Assembly (NCBI GenBank): GCA_927417275.1
Contig: CAKMJV010000023.1
Span: 1-60,346 of the forward strand
Source: an uncultured Clostridia bacterium
GTDB taxonomy: Bacteria; Bacillota; Clostridia; Peptostreptococcales; Acidaminobacteraceae
DNA length: 60,346 nt
Direction of reading: 5' to 3'
The notes beneath the pieces were generated by a model. The model saw only the letters and a list, made by a program, of their open reading frames with translations, was not told where the DNA came from and ran no database searches. Shown here piece by piece: positions 1 through 7,666 of the stretch; position 1 is the first letter of the stretch, and each line of letters opens with the position of its first letter. The position numbers were made by a program, and so were the translations under genes.

Positions 1-67
1 GGGCTGATGCTGCTACGATAAAAAGAAATAAGGAATAAGGGGATAAGTTTTTAAACCATTTATACAT
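1..67 (-). CDS. N-terminus of a membrane or exported protein (cut by window edge)
   Basis: Only the first 22 codons are in the window, reading leftwards from ATG at 65-67. An AAGGAG ribosome binding site lies about 6 nt upstream (complement of 73-78). The translation starts MYKWFKNLSPYSLFLFIVAA: a short basic and aromatic head followed by a hydrophobic stretch, as in a signal anchor or the first membrane segment of an ABC exporter half. The family cannot be decided from so few residues. The gene is divergent from the broken membrane protein gene at 313, with a 16-bp palindrome in between. Confidence 0.55.
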   Translation of the reverse strand, partial: MYKWFKNLSPYSLFLFIVAASA

Positions 68-181
68 ATAAAACTCCTTAAATTGTTGAAATACTTATTA
101 ATTATAGCTTATTTTCATTAACTTTCACACCTAAAAATAACTACATATTCACGTTCATTGAGTGCTTACCATATACGATAA

Positions 182-197
182 ACCAACTTAAGTTGGT
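182..197. promoter_or_regulatory. 16-bp perfect palindrome between divergent genes (candidate operator)
   Basis: ACCAACTTAAGTTGGT is a perfect inverted repeat with no spacer. It lies midway between the minus-strand gene starting at 67 and the plus-strand gene starting at 313. Its size and symmetry suit a dimeric repressor of the TetR or MarR type, but no regulator gene is adjacent in the window. The rest of 68-312 is AT-rich with no further recognisable signal apart from the GAGGAG ribosome binding site at about 300. Confidence 0.4.
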
Positions 198-312
198 AAC
201 ACACCTCATATAATCCATGTAGACTAAATAAAAGCAGCGTTTTTAATTATCATGATTTGGAAAATCATTATAAGCTTTTAGAATAATCTAATTAATAGAT
301 GAGGAGAACATT

Positions 313-1044
313 ATGAACAATCAAAAATCAAAAGAAGAGGCAGACGTCAAAATGCGTGGCGTAACAACAAAGCCTGTGGCTGATAGCAACCAGGTTTCGG
401 CAAAGCGAAGCGTTGGTTTCATCACCCTCGCATATGTAATTTCGATGATGGCTCAAAATGTGTTGTTTGGATCATCTGGAGCACCTAGTTATAGTGACCC
501 TCTTAGTTTAGTACTTACCTACCATGCAGAGAATCAAGGTGCTTTAGGTATAATGATGGGTCTAGAAGCAACAAATATGGTGTTGCTTTTGTTATTTTTA
601 ACAACACTACACGGGCTTGTTAAACGCCGTGGTGAAAAAGGGGAAGTCTGGGCATAACTTGCTATGGTAGCCGGAGCAACTCTTTCAGCGTTATTCGCAC
701 TTTTAATCGCAACACACATCTCTGTTATTGTCGCTGCAAGCAACATTACCGAACCAAATGTCGCTTTTGAGATGATGTGGCAACTCCATGCTGCTATTTT
801 TGGACTTGCGATGCCCGCACTCGGACTAACTTTCATAGGCACAGCACTTGCAACTCACGCAAGCGGTTTGACGAAACCTTGGCAGCGAATTATCGGAATC
901 GTAGGTGGTAGTTTACCAATCATATCTGGTTTCGGAAACCTTGGTATCGCTACTGGTTCTCCATTTCTGTACATCGGGGTTTTTGGTCTTTTCTCGTGGC
1001 TCATCTGGCTCACTATAACTGGAATTAGACTCATTCGTGGATAG
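313..1044 (+). pseudogene. Membrane protein (DUF4386-like) split by an in-frame TAA
   Basis: Codons 313-654 encode 114 residues. TAA follows at 655-657, then the same frame stays open from 658 to the stop at 1042-1044 for about 128 more residues. Read through, the product is about 243 residues with roughly six hydrophobic segments. The spacing, the WQLHAAIFGLAMPALGL region and the final membrane segments resemble DUF4386-type integral membrane proteins (tentative). GAGGAG precedes ATG 313. The stop lies between two membrane segments with no frame change, so this is a nonsense mutation or a base error. An ATG at 664 could in principle restart translation but has no good ribosome binding site. 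The codon is TAA, so selenocysteine decoding does not apply. Confidence 0.7.
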
Positions 1045-1080
1045 ATACTGTGTTGTAAGGCGTTGCTAAAAATAGACTGG

Positions 1081-1115
1081 CTGACTTAGATCAATGATCT
1101 GAGTCAGTTTTTTTT
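1081..1115 (+). terminator. Rho-independent terminator after the broken membrane gene
   Basis: CTGACTTAGATC (1081-1092) pairs with GATCTGAGTCAG (1096-1107) with one mismatch and a 3-nt loop, followed by eight T. The remainder of 1116-1399 has no gene; it holds one further hairpin (1217-1245) and AT-rich promoter-like sequence before the gene at 1400. Confidence 0.85.
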
Positions 1116-1216
1116 ATGGGCTTTCATTGGATTATCTATCACGGATTGCATTCGCTAAACTAATGCATCACAAAAGGACTAGAGCGTGGTGTTGATGTCA
1201 AAAAATAGAGGTATCC

Positions 1217-1245
1217 AGACACTCGAAAATGAATGCCGAGTGTCT
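1217..1245. other. Isolated 9-bp inverted repeat
   Basis: AGACACTCG (1217-1225) and CGAGTGTCT (1237-1245) are perfect complements around an 11-nt loop. No T tract follows, so it is a weak terminator candidate; a role as an operator or RNA element is equally possible. It lies in the 355-bp gene-free stretch between two terminating or broken genes. Confidence 0.4.
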
Positions 1246-1399
1246 TATCAACTTCTTTTGTAAAAATCGGACGCATTGTATAATCAATAGATTAGGCATA
1301 TAATAAACTGTCGAGATTTAAAAATCATAATCTGATAAAAGTAACAGTGAACATATATAGTCGATACAGTTTTAAAATAAAACGGGAGGTTAAATTAAT

Positions 1400-3105
1400 A
1401 TGAGTGATGATTCTAAAAGCAGAAGCAAATTAAAGAATTAAAAAGCGAACTCGTAAATGCGAATACAATAATCTCCGATGAAAATATTGAGAAAAAACAA
1501 TTAAAAGCAGATCTAAAAGAAGCCAATAAAGAACTTGCAATTCAAGACAAAGAGATAGAAAAGCGAGCAGATAAGCTAGTCGTTGCGGATAAAAAACTTG
1601 CAATACAGAATAAAGAGAATAAAGAATTGACTGCTGAACTAGTAGATGCCCAAAAAAAGATTGTGATACAATCAAAGTTAATAAAAGTTCAGATGGAGAA
1701 GCAGTTACTTGAAAAAACGATAATGTGCATCGGAGATGCTGTAATTGCAACGGATCTGAAATGCAAGATAAAACTATTAAATAAAGCTGCCGAAACGATT
1801 ACAGGCTGGACACAAAAAGAGGCTTTAGGGAAGTCGATTAATATAGTATACAATATCAGCAATGAGGGTGGGCTTGAAAAAGTCAAAAATATAATTAATG
1901 AAGTCATTACAAGCGGACAAATCCATCAAGAAGATATCCCTAATTTATTAATTAAAAAAGATGGCAAAGAAATTCTAATTGAAGACACCACTGCCCTTAT
2001 CGTAAATGATCAAAATCAGCCGTTAGGTGTAGTTATAGTTTTTAGAGACTATACTAAAAAATGGGAACGTTTTAACAAAATTGAATCTCAGAGTTTTCGT
2101 GATGAATTAACTGGCCTATATAATCGTAGATTTTATAAAGAAGAACTTGAAAGAATGGATGCAAAAAAAAATCTGCCTTTGAGTTTGATTATGGGTGATG
2201 TGAATGGATTGAAACTAATGAATGATTCTTTCGGCCATGATTCTGGAGATGAATTACTGAGAAAGTCAGCAGATGCTATAAGTAAAGGTTGTCGTACCGA
2301 TGACATCGCAGCAAGGCTTGGGGGGGATGAATTTGTAATTCTACTGCCAAAGACAAATGCTGATGAGGCTGCATTAGTTGTAGAACACATTAAAAGTAAT
2401 TATAAATTGAAAAAAGTTAACGGGTTAGGCATTTCGATTTCCTTTGGTATAGCAACAAAAGAGGATGAGAGTCAAGAAATGAATGATCTATTTATAATTG
2501 CTGAAAAAAATATGTACAATCAAAAAGTTCACGAGAGTGATAATATAAAAAGTAAAACAATAGATGTCATTACAAAAGCATTGTTTAAAAAAAGCAAAAG
2601 AGAAATGACACATTCTAAAAACGTCAGTAAACTTGTTGAAAAGTTAGCAGATGAAATGGCTTTCAGTTCGGATAGCATAAAGTTGATGACATTAACAGCG
2701 CATATGCATGATATCGGAAAAATTGGTATTTCTGATAAGATACTGAATAAAGAGGCACAACTGGATTCAGATGAGTATGATGAAATAAAAAAGCATCCAG
2801 AGATTGCTTATAGAATACTTAGCTCAGTAAATGAATTCTCGGGTTTATCTAATTTTGTATTGGCGCATCATGAAAGATGGGATGGAAAAGGGTATCCTCG
2901 AGGTCTTAAAGAGGAAGAAATACCGATACAATCAAGAATAATTGCATTAGCGGATTCGTACGATGCGATGACTAATAAGTTGACGTATAAAAAAGCATTA
3001 AGCAAAGAGGAAGCCATAGAAGAAATAAAGAGATGTTCAGGTACCCAATTTGATCCTGACTTAGTTGAAGTATTTATAGAAAAAGTTTTAACACAATATA
3101 AATAA
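1400..3105 (+). CDS. Coiled coil-PAS-GGDEF-HD-GYP protein, probable 5' frameshift
   Basis: Cyclic-di-GMP turnover protein with both synthase and phosphodiesterase modules. Counting from TTG 1627, the PAS domain spans about residues 30-145. GGDEF is at 232-236 with an RxxD product-inhibition site at 223-226. The HD pair is at 361-362 and the HHERWDGKGYP signature at 414-424, so both catalytic sites look intact. The only well placed start is ATG 1400, with GGGAGG at 1384-1389, but that frame stops at 1439. From about 1418 a different frame runs open through a charged coiled coil into the PAS domain. One extra A in the AAAA run at 1415-1418 would join them. TTG 1627 lacks a ribosome binding site. 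Either a real frameshift or a base error. Confidence 0.8.
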
Positions 3106-3107
3106 TC

Positions 3108-3145
3108 AAACACCCCTTGATTTGGACGATTTCAAGGGGTGTTTT
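3108..3145 (+). terminator. Terminator after the GGDEF-HD-GYP gene
   Basis: AAACACCCCTTGA (3108-3120) pairs with TCAAGGGGTGTTT (3132-3144) across an 11-nt loop. The 3' arm runs into TTTTG. It can also serve the convergent small membrane protein gene ending at 3199. Confidence 0.85.
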
Positions 3146-3198
3146 GTATGGATCATGGACATTAAAGTAACAAAATGAACTTGGTATGGAGATAAGAG

Positions 3199-3450
3199 TC
3201 ACTTTTTTTTAATGAAAATCTTCATCTTAACGATAAGGATAACAAATAACATTGGTAAAAATGTTAAATAGGGTAAGTAAGGTTTTAGATTTTCAACTAT
3301 CGTTAACAGAGATTGATATGCACTATGAAATGTGGATCCGCTGATTACTTGACTCAGTATAAAGATACTACCAAACAAGGATACAATAATCATAGGTGAC
3401 AGAAATAGTCCAATTGCACCTATGATGACTTTAAAGATTTTGTGTTTCAC
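3199..3450 (-). CDS. Small two-helix membrane protein (83 aa)
   Basis: The chosen start is GTG at 3448-3450, because AGGAGG lies 9 nt upstream; longer readings from ATGs further up have no such site. The 83-residue product has two hydrophobic segments (about residues 8-35 and 60-78) and a lysine-rich C-terminus. Its start overlaps the last 20 bp of the MFS gene, indicating translational coupling. It is probably the last gene of the glycosyltransferase-MFS operon. Family not recognised. It could be an accessory subunit of the exporter, but nothing in the sequence proves that. Confidence 0.6.
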   Translation of the reverse strand: MKHKIFKVIIGAIGLFLSPMIIVSLFGSIFILSQVISGSTFHSAYQSLLTIVENLKPYLPYLTFLPMLFVILIVKMKIFIKKK

Positions 3451-4675
3451 AATGACGATCCTCCTGGATATAATCCTTTTCATATTTTTTTGTGAGTACA
3501 TAACTAATTATGCCAGTTAGGATCATAAAGGTACCAGCAAGTATCATCCAGTTGCTTATTCCTATAATCTCAGAAATGGGACCAGCTATAAACATGCCTA
3601 CTGGAGCAGCAAAACTCATTACACTTGTGATTAGTGAGAGTACCTTACCTAGATGTTCATCGTCAATTGTCCTTTGAACATAGGCGGTAAATGGGATATT
3701 AAAGCCCATGCCACATCCTCCCATAATAAAAACAATGATGCAAAATAGCCAGAAGAAACCAGATGGCAAAACACCACCAACAATAGCTGAGAAACCAATG
3801 AGAGAGGTGGATACTGAAATCATTAAAAATTGTCTTTTCATGCCACCAGTAAGCCCAATAATCATGGCAGAAATCAACATACCTAATGAAAAGAGTGTTT
3901 GAACAAAACCGTTATGCCATGCGGTCCCATTGAAAAAAGTTTTGACCATAAGTGGTAGCAAAGTGCCAATGGGAACAAAAATTATGGTAGAAATCAGCAT
4001 TGGTATGGACAAGCGAAGTAGGACTTTGTTTGCTTTGATAGCTGAAAATCCTGCTCGCATATCACGTAATACAGATTGCTTTTGCTTTTTATTTTGTTCA
4101 GGGAATTTGACAGTAGATAACGTGAGCACTGCCATAAAAGCACCAAATACATCTAGTAACATTGCGAAAGGTAGTGTCGTAATACTCATGATTAATGCAC
4201 CTAGCATGGGGCCTACCATCATGGTTCCAGAATTAACCATTTGTCCCATTCCGGCAGCTTTTGTCAGTTCCGTTTTGGGTACCAATGAAGGTATAGCTGC
4301 TTGTAAAGCTGGTTTATGGAAAGTTTCGCCAATAGCTCTTAAAAAGAGTATGAGGTAAACGATATAAATAGATTCAAATCCAAATGTAAAAAGAACAAAG
4401 AGGATGAAACTAGAGACAGCAACCATAATGTCGGCAATAATCATGACATATTTTCGAGGATACCTGTCAATCCATACCCCTGCAAATAAACCTATGATGG
4501 CTTGGGGAAGTAAACCCACTACACTTGCTATAGTCAATGCCAATGCCGATCCAGTTTCAATAGTGATCCACCATATGATGGCAAATTGAACGGCACTTGA
4601 ACTTAATAATGAGAATGCTTGCCCAATATAAATCTTCAGGAAGTTTTTCTTCCATGAAACGATTGAATCATTCAT
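3431..4675 (-). CDS. MFS drug exporter (macrolide-efflux-like family)
   Basis: A 414-residue protein with about 12 membrane segments. The start resembles the Mef/EntS-type MFS branch: IYIGQAFSLLSSSAVQFAII, then GLFAGVWIDRYPRKYVMIIA, the loop 2-3 motif with the D-R-P-R-K residues typical of MFS antiporters. Function: proton-driven export of a small molecule across the cytoplasmic membrane; the substrate is unknown. It follows the glycosyltransferase gene by 16 bp on the same strand and overlaps the small membrane protein downstream. Co-transcription with a glycosyltransferase suggests modification then export of one compound, or detoxification by both routes. Confidence 0.85.
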   Translation of the reverse strand: MNDSIVSWKKNFLKIYIGQAFSLLSSSAVQFAIIWWITIETGSALALTIASVVGLLPQAIIGLFAGVWIDRYPRKYVMIIADIMVAVSSFILFVLFTFGFESIYIVYLILFLRAIGETFHKPALQAAIPSLVPKTELTKAAGMGQMVNSGTMMVGPMLGALIMSITTLPFAMLLDVFGAFMAVLTLSTVKFPEQNKKQKQSVLRDMRAGFSAIKANKVLLRLSIPMLISTIIFVPIGTLLPLMVKTFFNGTAWHNGFVQTLFSLGMLISAMIIGLTGGMKRQFLMISVSTSLIGFSAIVGGVLPSGFFWLFCIIVFIMGGCGMGFNIPFTAYVQRTIDDEHLGKVLSLITSVMSFAAPVGMFIAGPISEIIGISNWMILAGTFMILTGIISYVLTKKYEKDYIQEDRHCETQNL

Positions 4676-4691
4676 TTAAGATCCTCCCTGA

Positions 4692-5939
4692 TTATCTCTC
4701 TAAAAGGTCAACAACAACCTTAGCACATACTTCAGCCCCATTTTCAGAGCGGATTTTATCACCGATTGCTTTTGCTTTTGCAATAATGTCAGGTTCATAT
4801 GCGGCTAAAATCGCATGAGACAAATTATCTACAGTCAATTGCTTTACATTTATGGGCTTTACGCCAATACCTAAGTCATAAGAACGATGCGCCCAGGCGA
4901 ATTGGTCGTTAGAGAATGGAATTATAATGCTTGGAATACCAGCGCTAAATCCCGCAGCTGAAGTACCTGCACCACCATGATGACATACAGCCGAAACATG
5001 ATTAAAAAGCCAAGTATGCGGGATACTATCAAGTGCATGAATCGCATCGGATAGACCTTCAGGTCTACCGAAACCGCAGATAATCGCGCGTTTACCACTT
5101 TTTTTTATTGCATTAACGACAATGTTACCTAGTTCAGCATGTTTTTTCATCATGGACATACTACCAAATCCTATATAGATCGGCTTTTCTCCGGATTGTA
5201 GGAAGTTAACTAAGGCTTCGTCAGGTCTAAAGTTATCTTGCTCCTCCACAAACCAATAGCCCTTTTGATGGATATGGGCGTTCCAATCCGAAGGTCTTTT
5301 AAATACAAAATTGCTGCAAGAAATGAGTGCTGGTTGTGTTTCTTGGTTATGGTATTCAAAGGGTGCACCGAAATCTTTTGGTATTTGACCGAACTCTTTT
5401 TTAAAAAAAGACTTAACAGAATCTTTCCCAGCCATCCATAACATTCCTTGTAACATAGAGTAACTTATTTTGTTATTGAGCAAAGTCGGTTTTGATTTAC
5501 CATACATAACAACAGATAAATATTCTTTGGTTTTGTGCATAGGAAACGGTGAGGCAAGTACAGAAGGTATGCCAAGTTTTTTAGCCGCAAAATACCCAAT
5601 GGTTAAACCAGGATGATAGATTATAAGTTCGCTATTTTCGCAGGCTTTATAATATTCTTTGGTTGTAAATGCACCATACGCCTTCATTTTATTGAAAGCG
5701 CGTATCATTTTAAGCGGATTATCTGCTGAACCAGCTGCTTCTAACATTTTGGGATCTATGTTTAAAGCATTAATGTCTATGTTGATAGGCAAATAGTCAA
5801 TATCATAATGGTTCACAAATGATTCGAATTCTTTTGGACCTGAAATACGCACGTCTTTTTTGTATTTTTTAAGTTGTTGTGCCAGTGCAATATAAGGTTG
5901 AAAATCACCTCTTGAACCAGCGCATAATATTGTAATCAT
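4692..5939 (-). CDS. UDP-sugar-dependent glycosyltransferase (GT1/GT28-like)
   Basis: A 415-residue GT-B enzyme. The N-terminus ITILCAGSRGDFQPYIALAQ carries the GSRGD acceptor-side motif of sterol and macrolide glucosyltransferases. The C-terminal half has the donor-site signature HHGGAGTSAAGFSAGIPSII followed by a DQ pair in PFSNDQFAWA. It would transfer a sugar from a UDP donor to a lipophilic acceptor in the cytoplasm. It is the first gene of a three-gene minus-strand operon with an MFS exporter and is divergent from a TetR regulator, a layout common for natural-product resistance or secondary lipid modification. The acceptor cannot be read from the sequence. Confidence 0.85.
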   Translation of the reverse strand: MITILCAGSRGDFQPYIALAQQLKKYKKDVRISGPKEFESFVNHYDIDYLPINIDINALNIDPKMLEAAGSADNPLKMIRAFNKMKAYGAFTTKEYYKACENSELIIYHPGLTIGYFAAKKLGIPSVLASPFPMHKTKEYLSVVMYGKSKPTLLNNKISYSMLQGMLWMAGKDSVKSFFKKEFGQIPKDFGAPFEYHNQETQPALISCSNFVFKRPSDWNAHIHQKGYWFVEEQDNFRPDEALVNFLQSGEKPIYIGFGSMSMMKKHAELGNIVVNAIKKSGKRAIICGFGRPEGLSDAIHALDSIPHTWLFNHVSAVCHHGGAGTSAAGFSAGIPSIIIPFSNDQFAWAHRSYDLGIGVKPINVKQLTVDNLSHAILAAYEPDIIAKAKAIGDKIRSENGAEVCAKVVVDLLER

Positions 5940-5982
5940 AGGTTCTCCTTTTTAGAAATTAATTTATTTTTTGTTTCGTTCG

Positions 5983-5994
5983 ACAACTTGTTGT
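5983..5994. promoter_or_regulatory. Candidate TetR operator between glycosyltransferase and tetR
   Basis: ACAAC-TT-GTTGT is an inverted repeat in the 143-bp divergent intergenic region. A TATAAT at 5999-6004 lies 4 bp downstream of it on the plus strand, so a bound dimer would block the regulator's promoter spacer and probably the opposite promoter as well. Confidence 0.45.
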
Positions 5995-6082
5995 ATGATA
6001 TAATGATATAGGGTGAAGAACAACCATACAATCAACAATCTATTTCAATGTGTCGGATTTTTAGCTTAAGGAGGCCAACATA

Positions 6083-6682
6083 ATGAATAAAAAGCAACCT
6101 GAGATTACCATGATGACAAAGCAAACCATAAAAGATGCATTTTGGGCATTATATAAAGAAAAAAAGATTGAAAAAATAACGGTTAAAGACATTATGTTAA
6201 AAGCTGGATACAATCGTTCTACTTTCTACGCTTATTTCACTGACGTCTACGACATACTTGAGCAAATAGAAGAAGACTTAATGCCTGGCATTGAACATAT
6301 ACCTCCAATTGATACATCAAGTGTGCCTAGTCCTGATTTTTTTGAAAACATCATTTCAATTTATGAGAAAAACAGTGCCTACTATTCAGTTTTATTAAGT
6401 GAGAATGGAGATCCTCGTTTTGTGATAAAGATGAAAAATGTTTTTAAAACCATGATGATAGAAACGATAAAAAATCGCGTAAATATTTCTCCTGAGGAGA
6501 TGGACTATGCTTTAGAGTTTATAGTTGGAGCAACTCTATCAATTGTAAAACATTGGTTTGATCAGGAAAAGAATATTCCGATGCATCAGCTTTTACCTTT
6601 GATGTATAAACTTATGGACAATCGATTTGTTCAGGAACTGGATATAGATTTACAGCTTCTTCCGCAGGGGACTGGCTTATAA
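6083..6682 (+). CDS. TetR-family transcriptional regulator
   Basis: A 199-residue protein. The N-terminal HTH spans about residues 10-60 (TKQTIKDAFWALYKEKKIEK, then VKDIMLKAGYNRSTFYAYFT), with the YNRSTFYAYF recognition-helix region typical of the AcrR/TetR branch. The C-terminal ligand domain is helical, as in the TetR_C_7-like group. AAGGAGG precedes ATG 6083. Divergent from the glycosyltransferase-MFS operon and separated by a candidate operator, it is most likely the local repressor. The following GNAT gene starts 15 bp downstream and may share its transcript. Confidence 0.85.
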   Translation: MNKKQPEITMMTKQTIKDAFWALYKEKKIEKITVKDIMLKAGYNRSTFYAYFTDVYDILEQIEEDLMPGIEHIPPIDTSSVPSPDFFENIISIYEKNSAYYSVLLSENGDPRFVIKMKNVFKTMMIETIKNRVNISPEEMDYALEFIVGATLSIVKHWFDQEKNIPMHQLLPLMYKLMDNRFVQELDIDLQLLPQGTGL

Positions 6683-6697
6683 TATAAGGGGGATTTT

Positions 6698-7138
6698 ATG
6701 ATTCATTTTAAGGAGATAACTGAAGAAAACTGGATAGAATGCATCGGTTTAAAAGAAGGGGAAAATGCTAGGAAGTTCATCGCTTCAAATCTTTTCTCTA
6801 TCGCACAGGCGCAGTTTTATCCAAAAGCAATCTCAAGAGCAGTATATAACGACGAGACGATGGTGGGTTATACATTATATGGTGAGGATGAAGATGAACA
6901 CGACATGTTTCACATCGATAGACTCATGATTGGCTTAGACTATAGAAATAGTGGTTTTGCTAGTGAAACGCTCCAATTGATAATCGACGAAGCCAGTAAA
7001 AAGAATTTTAAGAAGTTAGCAGCAAGTGTGCATCCAGAGAATGAGAAAATGCACAAATTACTTTCTAAATTCGGATTTGAGTTCCAAGGTGAGTTTGATG
7101 ATGATGAGATGGTATTCAGAAGAGATAGCCTCAAATAG
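6698..7138 (+). CDS. GNAT-family N-acetyltransferase
   Basis: A 146-residue GNAT-fold enzyme. The acetyl-CoA binding stretch is IDRLMIGLDYRNSGFASETL (about residues 70-89), where the usual R/Q-x-x-G-x-G/A loop reads YRNSGFA. The HPENEKMHKLLSKFGFEFQG end is the usual beta-6/alpha-4 region. It resembles spermidine/diamine acetyltransferases, but the substrate is uncertain. AAGGGGG precedes the start. It sits 15 bp behind the TetR gene and is closed by a terminator at 7147. Confidence 0.8.
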   Translation: MIHFKEITEENWIECIGLKEGENARKFIASNLFSIAQAQFYPKAISRAVYNDETMVGYTLYGEDEDEHDMFHIDRLMIGLDYRNSGFASETLQLIIDEASKKNFKKLAASVHPENEKMHKLLSKFGFEFQGEFDDDEMVFRRDSLK

Positions 7139-7146
7139 GATTATTT

Positions 7147-7182
7147 AGGATGTTAGAGCAAATGCTTTGACATCCTTTTTTG
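7147..7182 (+). terminator. Terminator after the GNAT gene
   Basis: AGGATGT (7147-7153) pairs with ACATCCT (7170-7176) and the stem continues inward with weaker pairs (AGAGC against GCTTT). A T tract follows to about 7181. Confidence 0.8.
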
Positions 7183-7233
7183 TTGTTTTAAGCAAGTCAA
7201 ATTTGGCATATAAACTCATATAAAGCATTTAAT

Positions 7234-7272
7234 ATGCAATTTGTTGCATTTTAATCGTATTGGGTTTATAAT
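7234..7272 (+). promoter_or_regulatory. hipBA promoter with overlapping inverted-repeat operator
   Basis: ATGCAA-TTTG-TTGCAT (7234-7249) is a perfect 6-bp inverted repeat. Its right arm TTGCAT is also the -35 element, followed after 17 bp by TATAAT at 7267-7272. The placement fits autorepression by the HipB-like protein encoded 47 bp downstream. A similar GCAA-N4-TTGC plus 17 bp plus TATAAT arrangement recurs at 9023-9059. Confidence 0.7.
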
Positions 7273-7318
7273 ATATGTAGATGGAAAAAGATGTTTCAAA
7301 AACGAAAGAGGTGATGTA

Positions 7319-7666
7319 ATGGGTAAATATTTGTCTTCTCGCAGTGCATTATCTGAGATTGGTGCAAGACTGAAAGCATACAGAATAGATTTTCCTTTAT
7401 CGCAAGAAGAACTAGCCGATAAATCTGGCATTGCGGTACGCAGTATATCGCGCATGGAAAATGGAGAAGATATACAGTTTGGGAATTTGATTAAGGTGTT
7501 AATCGCACTTGATTTGGATGGAAATCTTGATATGCTCGTACCTGACCCAACAAAAAGACCTTCTTACTATTTAAAGGCTCAGTCGACCATGCCACAAAGA
7601 AAACGCGCAAGTAAAAAAGTATCTAAAAAAACCGATCCCGATATCAAATGGGGAGATGAAAAATAA
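7319..7666 (+). CDS. hipB: HipB-like HTH antitoxin
   Basis: A 115-residue protein starting at ATG 7319 behind AGAGGTGAT; upstream in-frame starts fall inside the promoter. The Xre/HipB HTH covers about residues 8-70 (EIGARLKAYRIDFPLSQEEL, then the recognition helix AVRSISRMENGE). A basic, proline- and lysine-rich tail follows. In HipBA modules HipB binds DNA as a dimer, represses the operon and neutralises HipA. Its stop overlaps the hipA start (TAATG), the usual coupling. The inverted repeat at 7234-7249 is the likely operator. Confidence 0.85.
   Translation: MGKYLSSRSALSEIGARLKAYRIDFPLSQEELADKSGIAVRSISRMENGEDIQFGNLIKVLIALDLDGNLDMLVPDPTKRPSYYLKAQSTMPQRKRASKKVSKKTDPDIKWGDEK

Noticed and set aside
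655..1044. Selenocysteine or read-through at the stop in the membrane protein gene
   Set aside because: The codon is TAA, not TGA, and no SECIS-like hairpin follows.
1217..1245. Second terminator in the 1116-1399 gap
   Set aside because: The stem is good but no T tract follows and no transcript is known to end there; listed only as an inverted repeat.
3431..5939. Calling the glycosyltransferase-MFS pair a macrolide resistance operon
   Set aside because: Family resemblance does not define substrate; no ribosomal or known resistance determinant supports it.
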